The position numbers and the translations under genes were made by a program. The notes beneath the pieces were generated by a model. That model was not told the DNA's origin and did no database searches. It saw nothing but the letters and a program-made list of their open reading frames with translations. From CAXBBB01 sp963815505 (GTDB lineage Bacteria > Bacteroidota > Rhodothermia > Rhodothermales > BA12), in the NCBI GenBank assembly GCA_963815505.1, contig CAWFGU010000005.1:62001-126000 (forward strand): a stretch of 64,000 nt of DNA, written 5' to 3'. Below, piece after piece: positions 52,990-61,679 of the stretch (the stretch's first letter is position 1; the number at the start of each line of letters is the position of its first letter).

Positions 52990-54093
52990 TCAGCCGTCGC
53001 CCGCACTCCCTGAACCGTCGCCAGCCGGGGGCGGGGGAGTTGCCAGGCCCGAGCGCCCGAGCGCCAGCAAGCAGAGCGCTCCGAGCAGGATATAGAGCAC
53101 CAGTTGGAAGCCGTGCGAGAGAATGGCGTACGTACTCGCGCCCTGGTCGGCGACGCCATAAATAGCCGTCAGAGCCAGAATCGTGATGTAGTGATACGAT
53201 CCGATGCCGCCGGGCGTCGGTACCACCACGCCCAGTCCGCCGATGAGCATGATGCACCAGCCGTCGACCAGCGTCAGATCGTAGGCAGAGGCGAGCGTTT
53301 CGCCCCCTGGAGCCGTCAGCATGACGAGTGGGAGGTAGCCGAGCAGTCCATACAGCGCCCAGATCGCCAGCGTCAGCCCGATCAGCGTGCCGCGTTTGGG
53401 GGCCGTCCGCAGCGTGGCGATGCCTTCGCGGAACGAGACGAGCAGCGGTGTCACCCTACGCGCGACCAGCCCATCCGGCGCGCTCGCGGATCGTCGGATG
53501 ATCCCTACCACAGTGCCTAGCGCGGCCAAGCCCACGGATCCGGCGATCAGGATGAGGCCGAGCGGAAACCCAGCGGCGCGTTCCGCTGCGGGCGTCAGGA
53601 TCGTGGTCTGTAACTCGTCGAGGTGATCGCCCATGAGCAGCGGAATCGTGAGCAGTCCCAGCGCGAGTACGACGACATCCAGCAGACGCTCGAGGACGAC
53701 CGTGCCCAGGAGCGCGCTGAACGGTTGCCGGGTGCGCTTGCCCAGTGTGGCCGTGCGTGTGATCTCCCCCAGGCGCGGCGCGACGTAGTTGACCATGTAG
53801 CCAATCATCAGCGCGGCGAACGTCTCACCTAGCCGAGCGTGGCGCGCGCCGTCGCGCTCGGGCAGCCCGTCGATCAAGAGCGTCCATCGCCACGCGCGCA
53901 ACACGTGACTGAGGATCAGGATGGCGGCGAGGACGGGAAGCCAAAGCCAGTTCGCCGCCCGCAAGCTCGCCCATATTTCGCTGATGTTGGTGCCTCTCAG
54001 CGCCAGCCACAGCAGGGCGACGGCGAGCAAGACGCTCCCCGCCTGAATCAGCCGGGACTTTGCGTTCTCGCTCGGTCCGCCGCCCGAACTCAC
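52990..54093 (-). CDS. YbhN/UPF0104-family membrane protein (lysylphosphatidylglycerol synthase transmembrane-like)
   Basis: 367 residues with about eight helices. Motifs of the family: MVNYVAPRLGEITRTATLGKR (conserved P-R-x-G-E, ~residue 100), VLERLLDVVVLAL and a C-terminal GLGVVVPTPGGIGSYHYI (the P-x-P-G-G-x-G block). Proteins of this kind are believed to move or flip lipids, or are the membrane part of MprF. No soluble aminoacyl-transferase domain here, so it is a stand-alone membrane unit. The start is GTG at 54093, overlapping the lolA stop (GTGA), so lolA and this gene are one coupled unit, hinting at a lipid or lipoprotein trafficking link (inference). Confidence 0.85.
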   Translation of the reverse strand: MSSGGGPSENAKSRLIQAGSVLLAVALLWLALRGTNISEIWASLRAANWLWLPVLAAILILSHVLRAWRWTLLIDGLPERDGARHARLGETFAALMIGYMVNYVAPRLGEITRTATLGKRTRQPFSALLGTVVLERLLDVVVLALGLLTIPLLMGDHLDELQTTILTPAAERAAGFPLGLILIAGSVGLAALGTVVGIIRRSASAPDGLVARRVTPLLVSFREGIATLRTAPKRGTLIGLTLAIWALYGLLGYLPLVMLTAPGGETLASAYDLTLVDGWCIMLIGGLGVVVPTPGGIGSYHYITILALTAIYGVADQGASTYAILSHGFQLVLYILLGALCLLALGRSGLATPPPPAGDGSGSAGDG

Positions 54094-54737
54094 GACCTCA
54101 GGTCAACCACCTCGGCCCCGCGCGGAGGCGTAAAACGGAAAGCGTCGGCGCCCTGTCGGCTGCCCATGCGGACATTGCGGAGTGTGTAGCGCATCGTCGT
54201 ACCGTTGAGGTCGCTCAGTTCGATCCGCGTCACGGCCGCGTCCGACCTACGCACGCGCAGCGTCACCTTGTCGAAGAACTCGGACGCATCGGAGGGGCGC
54301 AGCAGCAAGTCCGTCTGTCCGCCACCGGCGTCCGTAGACGAGACGACGCGGTATTTGCTGCTCGCATCGGTGAGGAAGCGCGACGGCGCGAAGACGGTCT
54401 CGCCCGAGTCGAAATCGTTGACGATGACCTGGTTGGTCGCCTCGTTGTGCAGCCACGTCGTTACGCCATCGGTGACGAAGCGCTGGCCGCCCGCCGCCAC
54501 GCTGAACCGATCGCCGCTGACGCGCAGCGTACCCTCGACACTCTCGGACCCCGAAGCGCCTTCGATGGACTGCGTGAAGTCGGCCTGAAACGATCCGGCG
54601 TTGGAATAGGTCTGCTGCACGCGGGCGAGCAGATCGGCTCCGGCCTGCGCCTGTGCAGACGGCTGGACAGCCTGAACGACACAGAGGACAGCAAACAGTG
54701 CCCAGAAGGCGGGCGAGCGGCGTAGAAACGGTTTCAT
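54090..54737 (-). CDS. lolA: Outer-membrane lipoprotein carrier protein LolA
   Basis: 215 residues with a signal peptide ending in AQAQAG. The mature protein has the LolA half-barrel pattern: DLLARVQQTYSNAGSFQADFTQS (first helix and strand, given in part), SVEGTLRVSGDRF, GVTTWLHNEATNQVIVND, and a C-terminal VTRIELSDLNGTTMRYTLRNV. It ferries lipoproteins from the inner membrane to the outer membrane, consistent with the many lipobox proteins in this window. Overlaps the next gene by 4 bp. A -7 box lies 20 bp upstream. Confidence 0.9.
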   Translation of the reverse strand: MKPFLRRSPAFWALFAVLCVVQAVQPSAQAQAGADLLARVQQTYSNAGSFQADFTQSIEGASGSESVEGTLRVSGDRFSVAAGGQRFVTDGVTTWLHNEATNQVIVNDFDSGETVFAPSRFLTDASSKYRVVSSTDAGGGQTDLLLRPSDASEFFDKVTLRVRRSDAAVTRIELSDLNGTTMRYTLRNVRMGSRQGADAFRFTPPRGAEVVDLRS

Positions 54738-54757
54738 GCGGTTGGAAACGGGTATCG

Positions 54758-54785
54758 GAAAGATAGCGGAACGGAGGACTGCAAA
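54758..54785 (-). promoter_or_regulatory. Candidate promoter of lolA
   Basis: TATCTTTC (54765-54758) ends 20 bp before the ATG, and TTTG (54785-54782) lies 16 bp upstream of it. This is close to the Bacteroidota TTTG / TAnnTTTG arrangement and the best -33/-7 pair in the window, though the spacer is slightly short. Confidence 0.45.
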
Positions 54786-54909
54786 CGGGTCGAAGATCGT
54801 GCCGAGACCGCGAAGAGTCGTCGCGCCCGTGTGTGGCCGTTACGCCCTCTTCAACGCCGCTGGGCCGCGCATCCGATACCTTCACCGTCTACTCATCCGC
54901 TTCCCTGCT

Positions 54910-55341
54910 ATGTCCGACCCAACCCATTCCGAGCGCCTCATCGAAGCCGCGCTGTCCGTCTACAAGTACGCCCGCATGGCCGCCGCCTACTGCTCCGATC
55001 AAAGGGGAGAACTGGCCGATCCCCACCGTTTGCGCACGCTCTACGACGTTGCCGAAACGCACCTGCTCCTGGCCGACATGCTAAGTCGCGCCTCGAACCT
55101 GAGCCGGGAGGCTGCCACGCTCGCCGCTCAGGCAGCGGATGCCGGACTCGAAGCCTATGGCACGACCGAGGAGGCCGACGTTCTGCGCACGCTCTACGCC
55201 GTTACCGCTGAGGCCAAGCGGCAGGCGCAGATCTTTACCGGCGCCAAGGAAGAACCGCATGCAGACGACCCGCAACTTGCCGAAGCTCTGCGCGAGACCT
55301 TCCCCGCCTCCGACCCCATCCCGCCACCGACGGTGGTGTAG
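54910..55341 (+). CDS. Four-helix-bundle protein, cysteine-poor relative of Csp/DUF326 copper-storage proteins
   Basis: 143 residues, soluble. Residues ~5-110 are four amphipathic helices whose spacing follows the DUF326/Csp3 family: ETHLLLADMLSRASNLSREA, LAAQAADAGLEAYG, ADVLRTLYAVTAEAKRQA. In that family the same positions carry C-x-x-C pairs; here they are Ala, Val, Leu or Thr, and only one Cys remains (AAYCSD). The C-terminal EALRETFPASDP motif is a short tail shared by unrelated small proteins of many bacteria. Function unknown. The link to Csp3 is my pattern reading, not a computed alignment. The start at 54910 follows a poor upstream reading frame. Confidence 0.6.
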   Translation: MSDPTHSERLIEAALSVYKYARMAAAYCSDQRGELADPHRLRTLYDVAETHLLLADMLSRASNLSREAATLAAQAADAGLEAYGTTEEADVLRTLYAVTAEAKRQAQIFTGAKEEPHADDPQLAEALRETFPASDPIPPPTVV

Positions 55342-55438
55342 CCGCCGGTGCGAGGAGCACGCTCGCCGAACGCCGGTTCTGGACCTCCGACAACAACCTG
55401 GGCCAAATCCGTGAAACGACGCCGCGTCTGTTCACCGC

Positions 55439-55519
55439 CATCCCGAGCGAGGTCGAAGCATCTCCACACCATAAGGCTGCAACCGCGTTAGAGGATCCTT
55501 CGACAGGATCGAGATGATG
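55439..55519. repeat. Palindromic interspersed repeat (second of two copies)
   Basis: Same arms as 7877-7960: left catcccgagcgaggtcgaag and right, read backwards, catcatctcgatcctgtcga. It fills the gap between the four-helix gene and the uvrC 3' end and might also act as a transcription barrier. The 98 bp before it hold nothing recognised. Confidence 0.6.
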
Positions 55520-55556
55520 CTGTTGGGATGTGCACGGCCACACCTCGGTTTCGAGA

Positions 55557-57431
55557 TCAGACCTGCTCGCTTTCGTCGATGGGCGCGTCGAAGTGGACGC
55601 GGATGGTGCGGGCGGCGGCGGGGCCGACAACGGCGGCAATGTCGGCTTCGGATGCGGATTTTACGCGCTTGACGCTGCCCAGCTCGGTGAGCAGTTTGCG
55701 CGCTTTGGCGGCTCCGATGCCCTTGATGTCGGTCAGTTCGCTGCGGAGCGTCGACATCTGGCGCTGCTTGCGCTGGAACGTGACGGCGAAGCGGTGCGCC
55801 TCGTTGCGGACGCGCTGCAAGAGCTGGAGGCTGCTCGACGTGCGCGGGATCAGCGTGCTCTGGCTGTCGCCCGGAAAGAAGACTTCTTCGAGCCGCTTGG
55901 CCAGGCCGACGACGGTGAACTTGCCATACGCCTCGACCTCTTTGAGCGCCGTCACAGCCGACGACAGTTGCCCCTTTCCGCCGTCGATCACGACGAGATC
56001 GGGCCACGGGCCGTTTTCCTGGACGGCGCGCCCGTAGCGGCGGGCCAGCACCTCGCGCATCGACTGGAAGTCGTCCGGCTTGTCGTCGACCGTGCGGATC
56101 TTGTAGTGGCGATACTCGCTCTTCTTGGGCACGCCCTTCTCGAACACGACGCAACTGGCAACCGTGCCCGTGCCGCCCAGGTGGGAGATGTCGAAGCACT
56201 CGATGCGGCGCGGCTCATGGGCCAGGTTCAGGTCGCGTTTGAGGCTCTGGACGCTGTGGGGGACGCGGTCTTCGCGGTCGGCGTCCTTGATCGCTTTGGC
56301 GCGCTTCCACTCCATCAGCAGCAGGCGCGCGTTCTGACCCGCCATCTCCATCAGTTCGGCCTTGTCGCCGCGCTGGGGGACGCGGATCGTGATCTTGCGG
56401 TTGCGGTGCTCGTGCAGGTACGCTTCGATGACTTCGCCGTCTTCGGGCTCGTGCGACAGCAGGACTTCGGTCGGGAAAAACGCGGTTTGGGTGTAGTAGC
56501 TCTCCAAGATTCGCTGCATCAGCGACGCCTCCTCGTGGTCCTCCAACCGGCGCAGGTAGTGGTGCTCGCGTCCGATCACCTTGCCCTCGCGGATCTGGAA
56601 GACGACGCCGCACGCCACGTCGGCTTCGCGGTCTAGGGCGAGCGCGAACACGTCGCGGTCCATGCCGTCGGCGGTGACGACCTTTTGCTTCTGCGCGTAG
56701 ACGCTGACGGCGTGGAGTTGATCGCGTCGGGCGGCGGCGTCCTCGAACCGTTTCTCGCGGGCCAGGCGCTGCATGTCGTCGGTCAGCATCCGCTTGAGCT
56801 CGTCGGTGTGGCCGTTGAGCAGCTTCTCGACCCGAGCGATCATCTGCTGGTAGTCCTCCAGGCTCTGCGCGGCGATGCACGGCGCGTCGCACTTCTTGAT
56901 GTGGTACTCGAGGCACGCTTCGAAGCGCCCGGCGGCGATGGGTTCGGGGGCGAGGGCGAGGCTGCACGTCCGCACTTTGAACAGGCTGCGCACGGCTTTG
57001 AGCACGCGCTTCATGTTCTTCACGTCGGTGTAGGGGCCGAAGTAGCGGCTTCCGTCTTTGATGACGCGACGCGTAGGAAAGACACGCGGAAACGGCTCGT
57101 TCGTGATGACGATCCACGGGTAGGTTTTGTCGTCGCGCAGGTTGACGTTGTAGCGCGGCTTGAGCTTCTTGATGAGGTTGTTTTCGAGGATCAGCGCTTC
57201 GGCCTCCGTATCGGTCACGATCAACTCCACGTCGGCGATCTTGCGCACGAGCGCTTGAATCCGCCCCTCGCGCGGGCGACTCTCCTGGAAGTAGCTGCGG
57301 ACTCGGTTGCGCAGGTTCTTGGCCTTGCCGACGTAGAGCACGTTGCCCTCGACATCCTTGTGCTGATACACGCCGGGCTGCGTCGGCAGGTGGGCGAGTT
57401 TTTGTTCTAACTCGGGCGAGCGGACGGGCAT
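55557..57431 (-). CDS. uvrC: Excinuclease ABC subunit C
   Basis: 624 residues. Makes both incisions in nucleotide excision repair. N-terminal GIY-YIG nuclease (GVYQHKDVEGNVLYVGKAKNL, in part; ~residues 20-95), UVR motif (EKRFEDAAARRDQL, ~215), the RNase H-like endonuclease domain with D in IECFDISHLGGTGTVAS, VVIDGGKGQLSSA, and EAHRFAVTFQRK, and C-terminal helix-hairpin-helix repeats (LTDIKGIGAAKARKLL, DIAAVVGPAAARTI). Length and start are standard. Confidence 0.96.
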   Translation of the reverse strand: MPVRSPELEQKLAHLPTQPGVYQHKDVEGNVLYVGKAKNLRNRVRSYFQESRPREGRIQALVRKIADVELIVTDTEAEALILENNLIKKLKPRYNVNLRDDKTYPWIVITNEPFPRVFPTRRVIKDGSRYFGPYTDVKNMKRVLKAVRSLFKVRTCSLALAPEPIAAGRFEACLEYHIKKCDAPCIAAQSLEDYQQMIARVEKLLNGHTDELKRMLTDDMQRLAREKRFEDAAARRDQLHAVSVYAQKQKVVTADGMDRDVFALALDREADVACGVVFQIREGKVIGREHHYLRRLEDHEEASLMQRILESYYTQTAFFPTEVLLSHEPEDGEVIEAYLHEHRNRKITIRVPQRGDKAELMEMAGQNARLLLMEWKRAKAIKDADREDRVPHSVQSLKRDLNLAHEPRRIECFDISHLGGTGTVASCVVFEKGVPKKSEYRHYKIRTVDDKPDDFQSMREVLARRYGRAVQENGPWPDLVVIDGGKGQLSSAVTALKEVEAYGKFTVVGLAKRLEEVFFPGDSQSTLIPRTSSSLQLLQRVRNEAHRFAVTFQRKQRQMSTLRSELTDIKGIGAAKARKLLTELGSVKRVKSASEADIAAVVGPAAARTIRVHFDAPIDESEQV

Positions 57432-57489
57432 GGCGGATCAGTCGGGCGGCGTGTGCGAACGATGTGCAGGTGGATGGGGTTCGGAGGAA

Positions 57490-57522
57490 AAACTTGTCAT
57501 GTCTCTAAGACATGACAAGTTT
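57490..57522. repeat. Perfect 15-bp inverted repeat between uvrC and the GH18-like gene
   Basis: AAACTTGTCATGTCT, loop CTA, then its exact complement. Markedly AT-richer than its surroundings. It lies about 60 bp upstream of both divergent start codons. It could be a short palindromic repeat, a dyad operator or an mRNA hairpin; the arm length exceeds a normal repressor half-site. Confidence 0.7.
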
Positions 57523-57576
57523 GGAGCGTGCGTTGCGGGTACTCTTCCTTCCCCTTCGACCTTATCCGCCTGCCGA

Positions 57577-58660
57577 ATGCCCCGCCTCCTACTCGCCCTC
57601 GCCGCCGTTTTGTTTGTCGCCGGATGTGCCACGACTACGACGCGCTACAAAAAGTCGCCGATTCTAGCCTACGGCTACCATCCCTACTGGATGGGCGACG
57701 AGTGGAAGGACGAAGCCGTAGAAGGGCTGGACGGCATCTTCTTTTTCGAGATCGGCGTCGACGGCGACGGGTCGCTGAATTCGACGCATGGATGGCCCAT
57801 CCGCTGGACCGAGTTGTCGCAGGCGGCGCGTGAGCGGGGGACCGTCCTGGCGCCGACGTTCACGCTGTTCGGATCGGCCAAGTTCGACAGCGTGTTCACC
57901 TCGCCCGAGGCCATCCGTAGACTGACCGCCAACGTGCTCGGCGTGGCGACCAACGAAGCGGCGACGGGCGTCCACCTCGATTTTGAGATGTTTACTGGCC
58001 GTCGATCCGGCTGCGCGGCTGGCGTACACACAGTTCGTCGAGCGCATCGCCGTTCAACTGGCCTCGACGCGGCCCGACGCGCACCTCAGCGTCTTTCTAC
58101 CGCCCTTCGACGTGCCCGACGTGTTCGACGAAACACGCCTCGCCGCCGCCGTCGATCACGTCGTGGTGCAGGGCTACGACTTTCACTACCGCGGAAGTCA
58201 GACGAGCGGTCCGGTCGCGCCGCTGCGCGGGTGGGGCGGGCAGAACTGGGAAGGCATCGCGCGCCGCTACGCCCTGCTCGGCGTGCCGATGGACAAGATC
58301 CTGATGGCCGTCCCGCTTTACGGCTACGAGTGGCCGACCGAAACCGACCGCCCTGGCAGCCCGACGCGCGGACGCGGCAACACGGTCTCGCTCGGACGCG
58401 TCAGCAAAGACCGCGTGCCCGCCCTCGAAGGATCCGCTCTGGCGCGGGCGGCGCAATATGGCCTGCAGCGCGACGTGCAGAGCGGAAGCGCGTGGTATGC
58501 CTACGAACGCACCGACGGCTGGCGCCAAGGCTGGTTCGAGGACGAGGAGAGCCTGCGGCAGAAGATGGACTTCGTCCGGATGCGCGGCATGGCAGGCGTC
58601 GCCTTCTTCCCGCTGGGCTACGACGAAGGCCGAACCGTCGCGCGGCTGCTGGCGGAGTAG
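57577..58660 (+). CDS. GH18-like glycoside hydrolase lipoprotein (one frameshift)
   Basis: About 361 codons. Lipobox LLLALAAVLFVAGC; an N-terminal Y-G-Y-H-P-Y-W motif typical of family 18-like proteins, then the catalytic-type sequence GVHLDFEMF (D-x-E of the D-x-x-D-x-D-x-E motif, ~residue 130). Directly after it, at 57991-58000, the frame changes; the rest (DPAARLAYTQFVERIAVQL, VQGYDFHYRGSQTSGP, ILMAVPLYGYEWPTET, MAGVAFFPLGYDEG) is clean in the second frame. The family hydrolyses chitin-like or peptidoglycan-like glycans; others are spore cortex lyases. The indel sits right beside the active site, so if real it kills the enzyme. Confidence 0.78.
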
Positions 58661-58672
58661 ATGCATCAGCAG

Positions 58673-58796
58673 GCATATAGCGGTTCTCGACTTGATAGAC
58701 GTAGCCCCCGGTCTCTCTGTTCGCGCGAGACCTGTCCTCCTCAACCGAGGCGGGGGGCTGCGGCTACGCCAACCCGTTCAAAGAACCGCTATGCCC
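58673..58796. repeat. MITE-like element with terminal inverted repeats
   Basis: Ends are GCATATAGCGGTTCT and, inverted, GCATAGCGGTTCTTTG; the 11-bp core ATAGCGGTTCT (58677-58687) and AGAACCGCTAT (58782-58792) is perfect. Inside are further nested stems, GTAGCC/GGCTAC, AGCCCCCG/CGGGGGGCT and GGTCTC/GAGACC. About 120 bp, no coding capacity. It lies after the GH18-like gene, before an orphan lipoprotein gene. Confidence 0.6.
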
Positions 58797-58856
58797 ACTC
58801 ATGGCACAACTCGTAGTAGTGGATCCCTCAAACAGTTTTAATTTCACCCGTTGGTA

Positions 58857-59702
58857 TTACGACCCGTTGAGCACTTTAAACACGAGTCCGTCCGGCTGTC
58901 CCACAGGTTTGACGATGCCAAAAGCAAAACTCTCGGCACCGTTTATGAGACGCGGTACTACAAATTTCAGCGTATCGTCAGCCATCCAGGTGTAAGGGAT
59001 ACGGTCAATAGCATTGATCTGTGGCGCTATGAGGGCAGAGCCAGAGTATAGGCTCCACTCGTACTGACCGCCCGTCAAAGCCTCGCCAGTCTGTTGGTTA
59101 TACGCTTCGACCCAAACTGTCACCGTGTCTCCCAGTTGATAGTTGGCTGGCGAGTAGGTCACGCGGTCGAGCCAAACAGAGCCTGGCCTAGGCGCTGAGT
59201 CAGAAGTTCGAGAGGTACGCTCGCCTACAGTCAAATCGAACTGGATAGGAGATCTGAGTACCCATTCGTTTCGTTGCCTATCCATGTATACCCGTTCACC
59301 CTGTTTGGAGTAGAATGCGCTGACCCTGGCGTTTATGGGCGGCCCCTCGCGCAAGGCTGTTACTATGAGGTACCGGTCTTCACGTGTACGCAATTGTACG
59401 TGAGACACTTTTCTCGAAAAGCCCGAAACCTCGGCAAGTGTAATGGGGCGCGGCAGCTCCTCCGCGTTCTCGCTCTCACAGTCTCCAATCAGGTTCGTCG
59501 TCCAGTGGCGCTCCATGTCAATCACGACTGTGTCTCCCACAGCCAAAGAGAACGGCTCGATAGAGGACGTGACTTCGATCGAGTATCTCGGCATAGACCC
59601 ATCGCATAGCGGTGGCACTATGTCACAACTAGGCAACAGCGGAAGTAACAGCGCGCAAGCAATTATTCCGGGAAGCAGTTTAGTGGAGGACATGCGACCC
59701 AT
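58857..59702 (-). CDS. Putative lipoprotein of unknown function
   Basis: 281 residues starting MGRMSSTKLLPGIIACALLL, with a lipobox (LLPSC). The mature part is beta-rich and acidic with no recognised domain; it contains FSLAVGDTVVIDMERHW, SVWLDRVTYSPANYQLGDTVTVW and a C-terminal FGIVKPVGQPDG. Visibly lower GC than its neighbours and no homologue recognised, which suggests an accessory or recently acquired gene. The start could also be 59693. Flanked by a MITE-like element on one side and a hairpin on the other. Confidence 0.6.
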   Translation of the reverse strand: MGRMSSTKLLPGIIACALLLPLLPSCDIVPPLCDGSMPRYSIEVTSSIEPFSLAVGDTVVIDMERHWTTNLIGDCESENAEELPRPITLAEVSGFSRKVSHVQLRTREDRYLIVTALREGPPINARVSAFYSKQGERVYMDRQRNEWVLRSPIQFDLTVGERTSRTSDSAPRPGSVWLDRVTYSPANYQLGDTVTVWVEAYNQQTGEALTGGQYEWSLYSGSALIAPQINAIDRIPYTWMADDTLKFVVPRLINGAESFAFGIVKPVGQPDGLVFKVLNGS

Positions 59703-59763
59703 TACAGACCTCAATTGCGGAAGAGCGGAGAAAATACGGATCCAGCCTATTCTTCCTAACGCA

Positions 59764-59799
59764 ACGCGCGCCGCCCCTCGTGAGAAGGACGGCGCGCGT
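59764..59799 (-). terminator. Possible terminator after the M28 peptidase gene
   Basis: A 10-bp perfect GC-rich stem (ACGCGCGCCG / CGGCGCGCGT) with a 16-base loop, 20 bp after the M28 stop on the minus strand. It lacks a clean T-tract (GTTGCGTT follows), so termination may be weak. Confidence 0.45.
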
Positions 59800-59819
59800 G
59801 CGTCAGCCGAAGTCGGCAA

Positions 59820-61631
59820 TTAGTTGCCGCCTGCTGCCTGGGCTTTGGCGAACCAGTCTTCGATGGCGGCGGGGCGTCCGTCCTGGTTGGCGAGTTGCCA
59901 CGCCGTCGCGAAGATCAGGCGGGCGCGCTGCTGCATCTGCTCGTAGTCGATCTTGTCCGGCTCGTCGCCCAGGCCGTGGTAGTCTTCGTGGGTGCCGTTG
60001 AAGTAGAAGATGAACGGGATGTCGGACTTGCCGAAGTTCCAGTGGTCGGAGCGTCGGTAGAACTGGTTGGGGTCATCGGGAGAGTTGTAAAACTTGCTCA
60101 GGTCCATGTCGATGCCTGCGACCTCATTCGCCATCTCACTCAGCGCGTCGATGTCGGGCGAGATGAGTTCGGCTCCGATGATGTAGACGTAGTTGTCCGG
60201 CTGGTCGCCCGCATACTCGGGGTCGCGGCGGCCGATCATGTCGATGTTGAGGTTGGCGATGGTCTGGGCAATCGGTACCATCGGCTCGACGTCGGCATAG
60301 TAGGCCGAGCCGAGCAAGCCTTTCTCCTCGCCTGCGACGTTGAGGAAGACGATCGAACGCCGCGGACCGACGCCGTCTCTCTTGGCCTGGGCAAACGCCT
60401 CGGCGATTTCGAGGACGGAGACGGTGCCCGAGCCGTCGTCGTCGGCGCCGTTGTTGATCACGTCGTCGCCCGTTGCGGTCGTCGAGATGCCGATGTGGTC
60501 GTAGTGCGACGAGATGACGAGCACTTCGTCTTTCAGGACAGGGTCGGAGCCTTCGAGCATGGCGACGACGTTCTCCGTATCGGCCTCGAACACGTCGCGC
60601 TCGACCGTGCTGGTGAGCGTGACGCCCTCGAGGTCCATCACGACCGGAGCGCTCGCCGAGCGGATCTGGTTGCGCAGCTGGTCGACCGTCATGCCCGATC
60701 CCATCAGCAGGCCGTCGGCGAACGTCTCGCTGACGTAGAACATGCCGGGGCGCTGGCCCGTCGCGTTGGGCGGGTTGAGGCTCAGGCTGCCGATGGCCTG
60801 GGCGCTGCGGTCGGCGGCGTTGACGGCGCGCATCTCGAAGGGCCCGTCGACGTCCGAGTCGCCGGTGACGACGAGGAGTCCGGCGAACGGTTTGCCCGCT
60901 CCGAAGACCGAACGCAGCCGCTCGAACGAGTTGGTCGACCAGCGGGTGGCGGCTCCGTCGTCGGAGAGCACGGCCCTTCCGCTCGCATCGCGCGGCTCAT
61001 CGCCCAGAACGAGCAGCCACTTGCCGGCATAGTCGACGCTCTGGGCTTCCATCGCCGCGTAGTCGTCGTAGCTGTCCTCGCCCGAGATACCGTAGCCCGC
61101 GAACACGACGCCGCCGCTGGCCGTCGGCTGACCGCCCCACGCGAGCATCGAGTTGCCGTCCGATGCGCCCGGAGCAAACGTCGAAGACATCGTCATCGGC
61201 GTGCCGTCGTGCGTCATATCTGCCGAGAGTGACGCGCTCGTCAGGCGCTGCCCGTAGACTGGGAAGGGCTGGAGGTAGGCCTCCAGGTTGCGACCGTCGT
61301 CGGCGCTCATCGACCCCTTCGCCGTCAGATCCATCTTGCGATACTGCGACGCGAGATAGCGCGAGGCGATTTTCTGCCCCCGCGCGCTCGTTTCGCGGCC
61401 TTCGAGCAAGTCGTCGGCAAAAAAGTAGAGGTGCGCGGCCAGATCGTCCGCCGTGATCGTGTTCATGTACTCGGCGGCCAGAGCGGGATTGGCGTCGAGC
61501 GTGGGCGTCGGCCCGGCCATCGTGGGGGCGGTCGGCGCCTCCATCATCGGCATCACGTCTGGTTGCGAGCCCGAGCAGCCCGAAACGAGGAGTCCGGCGC
61601 CGAGCAGCGCGGAGGAGAGGAAGTGCTTCAT
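59820..61631 (-). CDS. M28-family zinc aminopeptidase lipoprotein
   Basis: 603 residues. Lipobox LLGAGLLVSGC. A PA-type insert (~190-380) sits inside the M28 fold. Metal ligands in order: His in VISSHYDHIGI, Asp in NNGADDDGSGTVS, Glu pair in NVAGEEKGLLGS, Asp in NIDMIGRRDPEY and His in FNGTHEDYHGLGDEPDKI. Secreted M28 peptidases of this type trim N-terminal residues of peptides outside the cell, feeding amino-acid uptake. The ATG at 61631 begins the signal peptide. A TATCTTTG promoter box lies 40 bp upstream. Confidence 0.93.
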   Translation of the reverse strand: MKHFLSSALLGAGLLVSGCSGSQPDVMPMMEAPTAPTMAGPTPTLDANPALAAEYMNTITADDLAAHLYFFADDLLEGRETSARGQKIASRYLASQYRKMDLTAKGSMSADDGRNLEAYLQPFPVYGQRLTSASLSADMTHDGTPMTMSSTFAPGASDGNSMLAWGGQPTASGGVVFAGYGISGEDSYDDYAAMEAQSVDYAGKWLLVLGDEPRDASGRAVLSDDGAATRWSTNSFERLRSVFGAGKPFAGLLVVTGDSDVDGPFEMRAVNAADRSAQAIGSLSLNPPNATGQRPGMFYVSETFADGLLMGSGMTVDQLRNQIRSASAPVVMDLEGVTLTSTVERDVFEADTENVVAMLEGSDPVLKDEVLVISSHYDHIGISTTATGDDVINNGADDDGSGTVSVLEIAEAFAQAKRDGVGPRRSIVFLNVAGEEKGLLGSAYYADVEPMVPIAQTIANLNIDMIGRRDPEYAGDQPDNYVYIIGAELISPDIDALSEMANEVAGIDMDLSKFYNSPDDPNQFYRRSDHWNFGKSDIPFIFYFNGTHEDYHGLGDEPDKIDYEQMQQRARLIFATAWQLANQDGRPAAIEDWFAKAQAAGGN

Positions 61632-61671
61632 CTGGGAAAGAGTGTGGGACGGAGGCAAAAGGTCGAATCCC

Positions 61672-61679
61672 CAAAGATA
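61672..61679 (-). promoter_or_regulatory. Candidate -7 promoter box of the M28 peptidase gene
   Basis: TATCTTTG on the minus strand, an exact match to TAnnTTTG, 40 bp before the ATG. No -33 TTTG is obvious. The rest of 61632-61852 shows no gene. Confidence 0.45.
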
